Shown: positions 1-9,161, counted from the first letter of the stretch. The stretch: DNA of 64,000 nucleotides from VXRD01 sp965242535 (GCA_965242535.1 OZ251458.1:1178001-1242000); one strand, 5' to 3'. Numbers and translations: made by a program. Notes: generated by a model from the sequence alone, not told the origin.

Positions 1-41
1 TCGGGCGGTTGCAGGGGGAGGATATCCAATGGCGCGTTCAT
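1..41 (-). CDS. sufS: Start of a probable SufS cysteine desulfurase (partial)
   Basis: An ATG on the minus strand at 41 overlaps the sufD stop codon by four bases (ATGA) and opens a frame beginning MNAPLDILPLQPP that runs off the window edge. A cysteine desulfurase normally follows sufD in suf operons and would supply sulfur to the SufBCD scaffold. Only 13 codons are visible and no catalytic residue is in view, so the name rests on the overlap and on usual operon order, not on homology. Confidence 0.35.
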   Translation of the reverse strand, partial: MNAPLDILPLQPP

Positions 42-1324
42 GTCGGTTCCTCTGCGTGGATGTGGGCGAGGCGCGCGTCGATGGCCGCGCTTAGATGGTC
101 GCGCACGGGCTCGAGGGCCACGCGGCCGACGACGTCATCGGCAAAGGCGCGCAACAAGATCCGCCGCGCCTCGGCTTTGGGGATGCCCCGCGCTTGGAGG
201 TAAAAGAGGGCGTTTTCGTCGAGTTGCCCGATGGTCGCGCCGTGCGAGCACTTGACTTCGTCCGCGTAGATTTCGAGTTGCGGCTTGGCGTTGACCCGCG
301 CATTGTCCGAGAGCAAGATATTTTCGTTTTGCTGATACGCATCCGTGTGTTGCGCCTTTTGGTGAACGTGAATTTTCCCCCGAAAAATGGCGCGCGCGGA
401 TCCGCCCAAAATTCCCTTGTAGAGTTCGTGGCTCGGGCAATGGGGTTCGGCGTGCTCGAGCAGGGTGTAATTGTCGACGTGCTGCGACCCGTGGAGCACG
501 TAACAACCGTTGACCGTGGCCTCGCCGCCCTCGCCGCGCAAATACGCGCTGATATCGTGGCGCACAAATGCCCCGCCGAGGGTAAAATCGTGCAGGGTCA
601 ACCGGCTGTTGCGCCCGAGTTCGGCCTGATAATTGGCGACGTGCAATGCGTCTTCGCCCTGCAATCCCAGGCGGATGTGATCCACAACCGCATTGTCGCA
701 GGCGATGATTTCCGTCACCGCATTGGCGAAATAGACGCCCGTATCGATTCCCGCATGCGTTTCTACGAGCGAGAGTTGGCTGTTCTCTTCCGCGATGATC
801 AAGGCGCGCGGATGCGACAGGGTGGCCGCGTCCGATGCCGTCGTCAAAAAGAGGAGGTGGACGGGCGTTTCGACCGCGACATTGCGCGCGATGTGGATGA
901 ACGCGCCATCGCGCATGAAGGCCGTGTTGAGCGCGGTAAAGGGCAGGTCCGCGCTTTTCGCGAGCGTTCCCAAGCGCGCTTTGACGAGCGCGTGGTCATG
1001 TGCCTCGGCGAGGTTGGCGATCGCGATGCCCTCGGGCAATTCATCTCCAGGTGATGGCGCGTAGTGCCCATTGACAAAGACGATGCGGATGGCCCGCATG
1101 TCCGAATAGATGAACGGAGCCATGTCCGCATCGGATGGCGAGACCAGGGCGCCGGGCTGAAAATCGCGCGCCGTGATCGCAGACGGATTCACGCTTTTCC
1201 ACGCCTCATCCGCGGTGGTGGGATAGCCCAACCGGTCAAAATCGGCCATGGCGGTTTCGCGCAAGCCGCGAAAGGGTTGCCCATTGCACGCGGTTTCAAA
1301 TTTCCGAATCCACGATGGTGTCAT
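38..1324 (-). CDS. sufD: Fe-S cluster assembly protein SufD
   Basis: A 428-residue protein of the SufB/SufD beta-helix family; the length is usual for SufD. SufD pairs with SufB and the ATPase SufC to build Fe-S clusters in the cytoplasm. The C-terminal part has the family-typical stretches around VNAKPQLEIYADEVKCSHGA and RGIPKAEARRILL. The start at the ATG of MTPSWIRKF is chosen because GAGG lies about 11 nt upstream; an ATG three codons earlier (1333) is too close to that site. It is the fifth gene after sufB in the same direction and overlaps the next gene by ATGA. Its leader is unusual: the 480 bp between the sufC stop and this start are mostly a dispersed repeat (1360-1755), so sufD may be transcribed or processed separately from sufC. 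Confidence 0.93.
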   Translation of the reverse strand: MTPSWIRKFETACNGQPFRGLRETAMADFDRLGYPTTADEAWKSVNPSAITARDFQPGALVSPSDADMAPFIYSDMRAIRIVFVNGHYAPSPGDELPEGIAIANLAEAHDHALVKARLGTLAKSADLPFTALNTAFMRDGAFIHIARNVAVETPVHLLFLTTASDAATLSHPRALIIAEENSQLSLVETHAGIDTGVYFANAVTEIIACDNAVVDHIRLGLQGEDALHVANYQAELGRNSRLTLHDFTLGGAFVRHDISAYLRGEGGEATVNGCYVLHGSQHVDNYTLLEHAEPHCPSHELYKGILGGSARAIFRGKIHVHQKAQHTDAYQQNENILLSDNARVNAKPQLEIYADEVKCSHGATIGQLDENALFYLQARGIPKAEARRILLRAFADDVVGRVALEPVRDHLSAAIDARLAHIHAEEPT

Positions 1325-1359
1325 GTGTCGCATTTCCTCAAAAAAGATCGGCACGGGGC

Positions 1360-1755
1360 CATTTGTACCAACTCATTCATTATCGGGACGCTTTGCAGTT
1401 CCACAGTCCTTCAGAGAAGCCATCGCCAACCGTGCCATCGCAAAAGCCCATCAACGAAAGCCATCGCGCACAGCGCGCAAGTCCGTCTCGCAACCAATAT
1501 CCATTTTGCAACCCACTTTGCAGGCCGGCGCATATCGTGCGATTACAAAAGCGATTTGCGCTGTGCCTAGCCCCTCGGCGCATGAGAGCGGCATTTTTGA
1601 ACTGCTCGGGCAGTTGTACCCCGCTCGCCTACTTTTTGTTGCTGTTGACAAAAAGTAGGTCGCCGAAGGCATCGAAGGCAACCCACGATGCTTTCGGACC
1701 AAAGTTTTAGAAAAGCGAGCCACGTCGGTGCAGATGCATGGGGACCTGTCCCTAT
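1360..1755 (+). repeat. Dispersed 0.4 kb non-coding repeat, copy A
   Basis: This fills the sufC-sufD gap. It matches 26882-27177 and 59611-60016 in the same orientation, and parts of 40503-40797 reversed. The left end reads CATTTGTACCAACTCATTC, shared with the other full copies; the right end runs into a half-copy of the GGACAGGC palindrome. Inside lies an inverted repeat with arms CCTACTTTTTGT (1628-1639) and ACAAAAAGTAGG (1648-1659) around an 8-nt loop. Short open frames cross it, but an indel relative to copy B breaks the shared frame, so I treat it as non-coding. Confidence 0.9.
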
Positions 1756-1805
1756 GGATGATGGGCGGACGGATTTCCGACCGCTTGGGGGCCGAGGAGA
1801 TTCGC

Positions 1806-2555
1806 CTAACCGTGTTTTTCTTTGATCCAGTCATAGCCCTTTTCTTCCAATTCCAAAGCGAGGGTTTTGTCGCCCGATTGCACGATGCGGCCGTCGAGCA
1901 TCACATGGACGACATCGGGCACGATATCGTTGAGCAACCGCTGGTAGTGCGTCACGACAATGGTCGCTTTGTCCGCGCCGTGCAGGGTGTTGACCCCGTT
2001 GGCAACGACGCGCAGCGCGTCGATGTCCAGGCCGGAATCGGTCTCGTCGAGAATGGCGAGGCGGGGTTCCAAGACCGCCATCTGCAAAATTTCATGGCGT
2101 TTTTTTTCGCCGCCAGAAAAGCCCTCGTTGACCGGGCGATTGAGAAATTTTTCATCCATCTCGACCAGTTTGAGTTTGTCGCGGATCAAGCCGAGAAAGT
2201 CAAAGGCGTCGATTTCCTCTTCCTCTCGGGCCTTGCGAATGGCGTTGAGGGCCGTCCGCAAAAAGTACGCGCTGTTCACGCCTGGGATTTCCACCGGGTA
2301 TTGAAAGGCGAGAAACACGCCTTGGACCGCGCGCTCGTCTGGGGCCATATCGAGCAGGTCTTCGCCCCGATAGAAAACTTCGCCCGCCGTGACGCAATAT
2401 GCTTCGTGCCCCGCGAGCACCTGCGCCAACGTGCTCTTGCCCGACCCGTTGGGGCCCATAATGGCGTGGATCTCTCCCGCATTGACCGCGAGATCGATGC
2501 CGTGGAGAATTTCCGCGTCTTCCACGCCAGCGTGCAAATTCCGAATTTCCAACAT
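1806..2555 (-). CDS. sufC: Fe-S assembly ABC-type ATPase SufC
   Basis: A 249-residue ABC ATPase, the normal SufC size. It drives conformational change in the SufBCD scaffold. The Walker A motif is GPNGSGKST, the signature region NEGFSGGEKKRHEI is the SufC-typical version, and Walker B with the D-loop is LAILDETDSGLDIDAL. The start is set at the ATG of MLEIRNLHAG because GAGG stands 9 nt upstream; a second ATG five codons earlier (2570) lacks such a site and overlaps the HEPN stop codon. Translation therefore probably begins 14 nt after the HEPN gene ends, so the ribosome-binding site lies at the very end of that gene and the two are likely coupled. Confidence 0.95.
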   Translation of the reverse strand: MLEIRNLHAGVEDAEILHGIDLAVNAGEIHAIMGPNGSGKSTLAQVLAGHEAYCVTAGEVFYRGEDLLDMAPDERAVQGVFLAFQYPVEIPGVNSAYFLRTALNAIRKAREEEEIDAFDFLGLIRDKLKLVEMDEKFLNRPVNEGFSGGEKKRHEILQMAVLEPRLAILDETDSGLDIDALRVVANGVNTLHGADKATIVVTHYQRLLNDIVPDVVHVMLDGRIVQSGDKTLALELEEKGYDWIKEKHG

Positions 2556-2569
2556 GTATTCGTCCCTCA

Positions 2570-3184
2570 TTATTTTGCGGTCGATGTGACAACCGCATGA
2601 ATGGCTTCACAAACGTCTCGGATAAAATCTGCGGCCTCCGCCGAGTCAGAAGGTGAAATGGGCCAACGGCTCCCGGGATAACTCGGATCCAAATCGGCCT
2701 CATGAACGATCCGATTGCGGCGCTCGACGATGAGGCGAAGCCGATCTTTCACGTCTTGCACTGTCGCCCCAAGGTGCGAAGCAACGGAGGGCCATAACTC
2801 GCGCGATGAGAAAAGCCGCACCGCATCCGCTATCTTGTCTGGATGCTGGAAAGCCACATGTCCGTGTTTTTCGCGGATCGCCGTCTCAAACCAAGCGTTC
2901 CCACCCGATCCGGCAATCCCCCTCATCGCTGCATCTATCGTCACTTGAAAGCGCGAGAACGCAGGGGTCGGAGGGCGTGTGCCATCGTACACCTCTAACA
3001 TTCCCATGCGCGTGATCTCGTGGATGTAGTGGTCGAGCGCGCTCACGGTCATCGCGATTTGCATGCGTAAAAGATCGGTCACATCTACGATAGGCGTCGT
3101 CAATTGATCCAATGCCTCATACAACCCGCCGATGGCGCGTACCCGTTCCATATTTTCGCGCAACTGCTGAATGGCACTAAGCAT
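2570..3184 (-). CDS. HEPN-domain protein (putative RNase or nucleic-acid-linked), partner of ParA
   Basis: A 204-residue, mostly alpha-helical protein. Near residue 165 it has RRNRIVHEADLDP, which fits the HEPN signature R-N-x3-H (RNRIVH). In HEPN RNases these residues form the catalytic site on a dimer interface. Length and the downstream acidic/proline stretch resemble the RiboL-PSP-HEPN subgroup (from memory, not checked). It starts inside the end of the ParA gene (14-nt overlap if the TTG at 3190 is used, 8 nt from the ATG at 3184) and stops just before sufC, so it is translationally coupled on both sides. HEPN proteins usually act in toxin-antitoxin or defence systems, and nothing ties this one to Fe-S assembly except location. 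Local base composition looks AT-richer than sufB, sufC and sufD, suggesting a later arrival. Confidence 0.7.
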   Translation of the reverse strand: MLSAIQQLRENMERVRAIGGLYEALDQLTTPIVDVTDLLRMQIAMTVSALDHYIHEITRMGMLEVYDGTRPPTPAFSRFQVTIDAAMRGIAGSGGNAWFETAIREKHGHVAFQHPDKIADAVRLFSSRELWPSVASHLGATVQDVKDRLRLIVERRNRIVHEADLDPSYPGSRWPISPSDSAEAADFIRDVCEAIHAVVTSTAK

Positions 3185-4256
3185 GTTCAACGATCTTTAT
3201 GATTTGGTCCGCACCCTTATCGTATAAATCCCGAAATTGAAGCATGGATTTTCTAGTACTTTCAAGCACGACTCCCGTTTGTCCAATTTGCTCGTCGGTC
3301 AAATCGAAAATAGGAACGTTGTGCTTTTGCGAAAGGGCGATCAGACTGTTGAAGTCCGCCATCTGAAGAAGTGGTGGACCTATCGCTTGGGCGTATGCTA
3401 AATCTTGAAATAGTACGCCCTGTGCTTCCGTCTCGTATAATTCATGAGAGGGCAACATACCACTCTCTTTTAGGACAGGTAGAAGTTTTGTCTGTACGCC
3501 CTTTACTATTTCGTCGATCCACTTTTGGAAGGCGGCAGCGGGTTTTCCCTTTCTGTCTCGATAATTTTGAATAATTGTTCCGAGAAACTTGGGCGTCTTA
3601 TCCGGAAAAGGATAAATCGCCTCCCTGAGCACTTTTATTTTTTTTGCCTCCTTTGCCCAAGCCGACCACTTGGGCAAAACAGAGGCGAGACTATCCGTTG
3701 CCATCGCCGAGAAGTAATCCGGCATCATCGGTACGATGAAATAATCACTTGTCATCAGCAGGTTTTGGTTAATGGGCCCCAGACTCGGGCTCATATCCAC
3801 GAGAATGAAGTCGGCGTCGTACTCTTCGGCAGTTTTAGAAAAGAGATGGTGAAGAGAGCCTGGCAAATTCTGGAGTGTCACCAGCGATCCCGACAACTCT
3901 TGTGCAATGCCCAAGGTGACTTCGTATTCGGCGAGGCGAATATTACCCGGCAACAGATACAGGTTCGGTTGTCCCTCAATTGGCTCACAAATCACGGGTT
4001 TAATGAGTGCAGGGCGAGATTCAAAAGCGGGGGCGAGACCGTCGCGGATATTCCTCACCTCTTTTGACTCGTAAATCGATTCAAAATCCCCAGCATCCTT
4101 GAGTCCGAGAACCATACCCGTGAGATTGCACTGCGGGTCGCAGTCGGCGAGGATTACCTTCTTCCCTTTTTTTGCCAGCATCCAGCCGAGGTTGAAGGCG
4201 GTCGTTGTCTTGCTCACGCCGCCCTTGTGATTGAAGAGTGCAATTTGTTTTGCCAT
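3177..4256 (-). CDS. ParA/MinD-type P-loop ATPase embedded in suf operon
   Basis: A 359-residue ParA-like (AAA_31) ATPase. The deviant Walker A is HKGGVSKTTTAFNLG at residues 8-22, Walker A' is ADCDPQCNLTG and Walker B is FILVDMSPSLGPINQ. The length exceeds plain ParA/Soj proteins, with an extra C-terminal helical region after about residue 270. The start at 4256 is chosen for GGAG 8 nt upstream; the longer frame to 4292 has no such site. It lies 53 nt after sufB and overlaps the HEPN gene. P-loop Fe-S carriers of the Mrp/ApbC group are also ParA-like, but they carry a C-terminal CxxC, which is absent here; the cysteines are at DCDPQC and VICEP. I read it as a ParA-HEPN pair rather than a Suf component. 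Its true role is unknown. Confidence 0.8.
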   Translation of the reverse strand: MAKQIALFNHKGGVSKTTTAFNLGWMLAKKGKKVILADCDPQCNLTGMVLGLKDAGDFESIYESKEVRNIRDGLAPAFESRPALIKPVICEPIEGQPNLYLLPGNIRLAEYEVTLGIAQELSGSLVTLQNLPGSLHHLFSKTAEEYDADFILVDMSPSLGPINQNLLMTSDYFIVPMMPDYFSAMATDSLASVLPKWSAWAKEAKKIKVLREAIYPFPDKTPKFLGTIIQNYRDRKGKPAAAFQKWIDEIVKGVQTKLLPVLKESGMLPSHELYETEAQGVLFQDLAYAQAIGPPLLQMADFNSLIALSQKHNVPIFDLTDEQIGQTGVVLESTRKSMLQFRDLYDKGADQIIKIVEHA

Positions 4257-4309
4257 GTGATGATCTCCGTTGTGCTTTCGGATGATCTGCATTCATCCGC
4301 AGATCGTCC

Positions 4310-5779
<1,470 letters not shown>

Positions 5780-5815
5780 GGAAAAACTCCTTTTGAGAGG
5801 GTCAACGCCACCGCA

Positions 5816-5844
5816 AACTTACCTTAAGCATACAAAAATGTCAA
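5816..5844 (-). promoter_or_regulatory. Possible sigma-70-type promoter of sufB
   Basis: On the minus strand, TTGACA (5844-5839), a 17-nt spacer and TAAGTT (5821-5816) precede the sufB ATG by 36 nt. The -35 is perfect but the -10 is poor. No clear IscR/SufR operator was recognised. Confidence 0.35.
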
Positions 5845-5954
5845 GATTAAAGCCAAAAAACCGGAAGCCTATCGGCTAATGTTCGGTTGCATCCTCTCCG
5901 GCTTCGGTGGATTCGCACGCAGGCATAAGCCCGGATTCGCAATGAACGCGGCCT

Positions 5955-6722
5955 TCACTCCTCGATCAACGCCATCACGTCTTCGAACAACGCCCCATTT
6001 GTGCCGATGGCTTCGTTGCCCCAAATCGTCGCCTCGCCGCTCCAGGTCGTAAATGTGCCGCCCGCTTCTCGCAAAATGGGCGCGAGTGCGGCGCAATCCC
6101 ACACATTCATCACCGGATCGAGCATCACCTCTGCGCGCCCGGTCGCCACGAGCATATACCCGTAACAGTCGCCCCAGCCGCGCACCAGTTTGGCCCGCGA
6201 GCAAATCCGCGCAATGGCTTCGTCGCGCCCGTGCAAATGCACGGAATCGGTCAAAAGCACCGTGGCGTCCTTCATATCCGACACATCCGACACCCGTGCT
6301 ACGCGGCCATTCCACGTACAGCCCAAACCCTTGCCAGCGCAGATCATTTCGTTCAACGCGGGAAAATGCACCACGCCAACTGCGGGATCACCATCGACCT
6401 CCACGCCCACCATCACGCCGTAGAGCGGCACGCCGCATACGAATGATTTTGTCCCGTCAATCGGATCGACGATCCACCGTCTGCCCGTTGTGCCCACCTT
6501 GTCGCCGTGCTCTTCTCCCACAATGCCATCATCGGGAAACCGCGCAACGATCAAATCCCGCAATTTTATCTCTGCATCCCTATCCGCTATCGTCACCGGC
6601 GATTCATCGGCCTTTCGCTCAACCGCAATCCCAGTTTGAAAATACCGCAATGTCATCCGCCCGGCCTGCCATGCCGCATCCGTTGCAAAATTCAATATGT
6701 CCCGCAGCGATGCGTCTGCCAT
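5955..6722 (-). CDS. Inositol monophosphatase family phosphatase (HisN-like)
   Basis: A 255-residue Mg-dependent phosphatase. The metal-binding motifs are all present: GIVGEEHG around residue 65, WIVDPIDGTKSF around residue 84 and VWDCAALAPILREAGG near residue 205. Family members remove phosphate from inositol phosphate, histidinol phosphate, fructose 1,6-bisphosphate or PAP; the FVCGVPLYGVM segment after DPIDGT resembles histidinol-phosphatase HisN proteins, but substrate cannot be settled here. The start ATG follows AGGAGG with a 5-nt spacer. It stands alone, between the sufB promoter region and the heptanucleotide array. Confidence 0.88.
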   Translation of the reverse strand: MADASLRDILNFATDAAWQAGRMTLRYFQTGIAVERKADESPVTIADRDAEIKLRDLIVARFPDDGIVGEEHGDKVGTTGRRWIVDPIDGTKSFVCGVPLYGVMVGVEVDGDPAVGVVHFPALNEMICAGKGLGCTWNGRVARVSDVSDMKDATVLLTDSVHLHGRDEAIARICSRAKLVRGWGDCYGYMLVATGRAEVMLDPVMNVWDCAALAPILREAGGTFTTWSGEATIWGNEAIGTNGALFEDVMALIEE

Positions 6723-6895
6723 TTTTGCCTCCTAAAACGCGAAATGATGTTCAATCCCTGCCGAGAACAATCTAATACCGATATGTCCACTGTCAATTTA
6801 ATGCTTCGGATGTTGGGTTGCATTTTGTGGTATAAGTTCCATTATGTCAACTCACGCCTAAAAATTCAAAAAATCAACTTTTTGTACCCATCCTC

Positions 6896-6933
6896 CTTGT
6901 ATCTTCGGACAGGCACGGGGGCCTGTCCCTACG
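6896..6933 (-). repeat. REP-like palindromic repeat (38 nt)
   Basis: A palindrome with arms GGACAGGC and GCCTGTCC around a GC-rich loop, flanked by ATCTTC on one side and CCTACG on the other. The same extended unit recurs in the opposite orientation at 47258-47295 and 56993-57030, with shorter versions at 9220-9245, 28927-28953, 29002-29027, 38484-38510 and 42812-42838, and degenerate ones near 55751 and 60012. It lies directly next to the heptanucleotide array, as it does near 47 and 57 kb. Confidence 0.9.
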
Positions 6934-7136
6934 CTTCCGTCTCCCGTCTTCCGTCTTCCGTCTTCCGTCTTCCGTCTTCCGTCTCCCGTCTCCCGTCTCC
7001 CGTCTCCCGTCTCCCGTCTTCCGTCTTCCGTCTTCCGTCTCCCGTCTCCCGTCTCCCGTCTCCCGTCTCCCGTCTTCCGTCTTCCGTCTTCCGTCTTCCG
7101 TCTCCCGTCTCCCGTCTCCCGTCTCCCGTCTCCCGT
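6934..7136. repeat. Heptanucleotide satellite, 29 units
   Basis: Twenty-nine consecutive 7-bp units with only two variants, cttccgt (T) and ctcccgt (C). Reading left to right the order is T, C, T5, C5, T3, C5, T4, C5. Both strands stay open across it in several frames because a 7-mer without stops reads as a repeating peptide; these frames are not taken as genes. The array ends 11 nt before the stop of the coiled-coil gene. Short stretches of the same heptad occur near 38.46, 40.81, 47.1 and 56.95 kb. Confidence 0.95.
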
Positions 7137-7147
7137 CTCCCCGCCTC

Positions 7148-7732
7148 TCATCGCACCCCCAGAGCTTTTTGATGGAGCAAATCCGAGAGGCGTTGGTTTT
7201 CCTCGCGGAGTCTTTTGATGGTTTCCGCCCTTCTCTGCGCGGTTCTTTGCATCTCATCGCGTTCTCGGCGCAACCAATTTGCGTCTTGTTGTGCGCGTTT
7301 CTCGTTTTCTCGCGCCACGTGCAGTTCTTCTCGCGTTTTTTCCAGTTCTGCTTGAAATGCCCGCGCTTCCGTCCATCCAGACGCAGATGATGCCTCTAAT
7401 TGTGCATTGCGTTCATTCAGATTGCGAATTTCCGCTCTCAGTTCCTTTTCGCTCGTTTCGATCACCGCCAATTTGCCCAATTCCTGTTGCTGGTTTTCAA
7501 ATTCGGATTTTTCAACGAGAATTTGATCGGGTTCGCGGTGCGTTTCCGCGGCATTTTGATCCAGCGATTTTCCAAATTTTTTCCGAAATAATTCCGAAAT
7601 GTCCTCATGGGGAATGCGCCAGGTGCCATTCCACATTTCGGCCTTCACAAAATCCCTATTGATATAATTTCTTATCGTCTTATCCGTCACTTGAAGGATT
7701 TTGGCGGCTTCGAGAATGCTGTAATTTTCCAT
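7148..7732 (-). CDS. Helix-turn-helix protein with long coiled coil
   Basis: A 194-residue protein. Residues 1-55 form an excisionase/MerR-like HTH (YSILEAAKILQVTDKTIRNY, then WNGTWRIPHEDI), which normally binds DNA. From about residue 65 to the end the sequence is almost continuous coiled coil rich in E, Q, R and A (for example LEKTREELHVARENEKRAQQ). The start is the ATG with AAGGGGAAC just upstream; a longer frame to 7756 has no ribosome-binding site. It stands alone, and its 3' end touches the heptanucleotide array. HTH plus coiled-coil proteins of this layout serve as DNA-organising or partition-like factors, but no specific family was recognised. Confidence 0.72.
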   Translation of the reverse strand: MENYSILEAAKILQVTDKTIRNYINRDFVKAEMWNGTWRIPHEDISELFRKKFGKSLDQNAAETHREPDQILVEKSEFENQQQELGKLAVIETSEKELRAEIRNLNERNAQLEASSASGWTEARAFQAELEKTREELHVARENEKRAQQDANWLRRERDEMQRTAQRRAETIKRLREENQRLSDLLHQKALGVR

Positions 7733-7918
7733 CGTTCCCCTTTTGAGAAATTCCAAATTTTTTCCGTATTATTTCTGTAAATTTAGGACAATCATTCCAT
7801 AAGGTCAAGAAAAATAAAAATAGAGTTGAAACGAATTTTTGTTATTTTGAAAGCGATCGGCGCGCAGGCGCGATTTCTGCACCTCAAAAACACGACCTTA
7901 AAAAAGAGGAGGGCGAAC

Positions 7919-9010
7919 TTGGAAAACCCAAAACGAACCCCGTTATACGAAATCCACCGAAAAGCCAACGCCCGATTGATCGATTTTGGCGGCTGGGAAA
8001 TGCCCGTTCAATACGCGGGCATCGTCGCCGAGCATCGCGCAGTCCGATCCCGGGCGGGCTTGTTCGACGTCTCGCACATGGGCGAATTTGAGTTTCGAGG
8101 CGCGGGCGCCCGTGCGTTGGTGCAATTTTTAACGACCAATGACATCGACCGCTTGGGCATCGGACGCGGGCAATATTCGCTCTTTCTCAATGAAAATGGC
8201 GGCGCGGTTGACGACATCATCGTCTATCGCTTGGGCAAAACGACCTACCTGATCGTGGTCAATGCCGCGAATGTCGATAAAGACTGGGCGCACGTCCAAG
8301 CCATCGCGCAATCATTCGACCGCGTGCGAGTGGCGAATCGCAGCGAGGAATTTGCCCTGCTCGCGCTTCAAGGCCCCAAAGCCGAGGCGGTTCTCGCGCC
8401 CATCGCAAACCGCGACCTCTCGGCTATCGGCTTTTTTCGCATTCGCAAAGCCGAACTCGCGGGCATCCCGGTTCACATTGCCCGCACGGGGTACACGGGC
8501 GAAGGCAGAAATGGCTTTGAAATTTTCACCCGTCCCGAAGACGCAACGGCAATCTGGAACGCGCTTAGCGCATCGCCCGATGTATCGCCTGCGGGATTGG
8601 GCGCGCGGGACACCCTCCGCATCGAAGCCTCGCTTCCCCTCTACGGGCACGAACTCGACGAGGAAACCACGCCATTAGAAGCCGGGTTGGAGACATTCGT
8701 CTCCCCGAGTGGCGGCTTCTTAGGCGCGGATGCACTCGCGCAACAGCGTGCCGATGGTTTGACAAAAACACTCGTGATGCTCGAAATGATCGACCGCGGC
8801 ATTCCGCGCCAGGGCTACGAAATCCTGGACGCGCGGGGCAATGCGATAGGCACCGTCACCAGCGGCACCAGCGCGCCCCATATTCAAAAAAACGTGGGCA
8901 TGGGCTACGTTCCCCCGGATTATGCGGAAATAGGCACGGAACTCGCCATCGCAATCCGCGACCGCGCCCTCAAAGCGCGAGTCGTCCCCAAGCCATTTTT
9001 TAAGCGGTAG
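7919..9010 (+). CDS. gcvT: Aminomethyltransferase, glycine cleavage T protein
   Basis: A 363-residue T protein, standard length. It transfers the methylene group from the aminomethyl-lipoyl H protein to tetrahydrofolate, releasing ammonia. Typical segments: LIDFGGWEMPVQYAGIVAEH at the N-terminus, SRAGLFDVSHMGEFEF, TGYTGEGRNGFEIF, and GARDTLRIEASLPLYGHELDEE before the C-terminal barrel. The start is taken as the TTG at 7919 (read as Met, then ENPKRTPLYEIHRK) because GAGGAGG sits 7 nt upstream; the frame is open further but that leader is not conserved-looking. The other glycine cleavage genes (gcvH, gcvP) are not in the window. A bidirectional terminator hairpin lies 125 bp downstream. Confidence 0.94.
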   Translation: MENPKRTPLYEIHRKANARLIDFGGWEMPVQYAGIVAEHRAVRSRAGLFDVSHMGEFEFRGAGARALVQFLTTNDIDRLGIGRGQYSLFLNENGGAVDDIIVYRLGKTTYLIVVNAANVDKDWAHVQAIAQSFDRVRVANRSEEFALLALQGPKAEAVLAPIANRDLSAIGFFRIRKAELAGIPVHIARTGYTGEGRNGFEIFTRPEDATAIWNALSASPDVSPAGLGARDTLRIEASLPLYGHELDEETTPLEAGLETFVSPSGGFLGADALAQQRADGLTKTLVMLEMIDRGIPRQGYEILDARGNAIGTVTSGTSAPHIQKNVGMGYVPPDYAEIGTELAIAIRDRALKARVVPKPFFKR

Positions 9011-9134
9011 ATCAAAAACGAGCGCGTACATCCTCGAGTTGTCCATCGCCCGTCACAATAGCGGTCCGTACGCACACCAAAAAAGCGGTCTATAAGCGAA
9101 GACCCGATGCAAAAAAATCATACTCTCAAAAAAA

Positions 9135-9161
9135 AAGAGGCAGGTCATAGACCTACCTCTT
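9135..9161. terminator. Bidirectional rho-independent terminator
   Basis: A 12-bp stem with one mismatch (AAGAGGcAGGTC / GACCTaCCTCTT) and a 3-nt loop has an A-run on the left and a T-rich run on the right, so it can stop transcription both from gcvT and from leuS reading the other way. Confidence 0.8.

Noticed and set aside
1248..1710. Open frames inside the dispersed repeat (copy A and copy B)
   Set aside because: An indel between copies changes frame (copy A CTGTGCCTAGC against copy B CTGTGCAAGC), so no protein is conserved; the structure is conserved instead.
3177..4256. ParA-like protein as an Mrp/ApbC Fe-S carrier, given its place in the suf operon
   Set aside because: No C-terminal CxxC is present; the two N-terminal cysteines (DCDPQC) lie in Walker A'. 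The pairing with a HEPN gene fits better.
6934..7136. CRISPR array
   Set aside because: Units are 7 bp without spacers, and no cas genes are present. No other region with regular spacers was seen.
6507..7172. Open frames across the heptad array (plus and minus strand)
   Set aside because: They consist of a 7-residue repeat caused by the 7-bp unit and have no start signal or domain.
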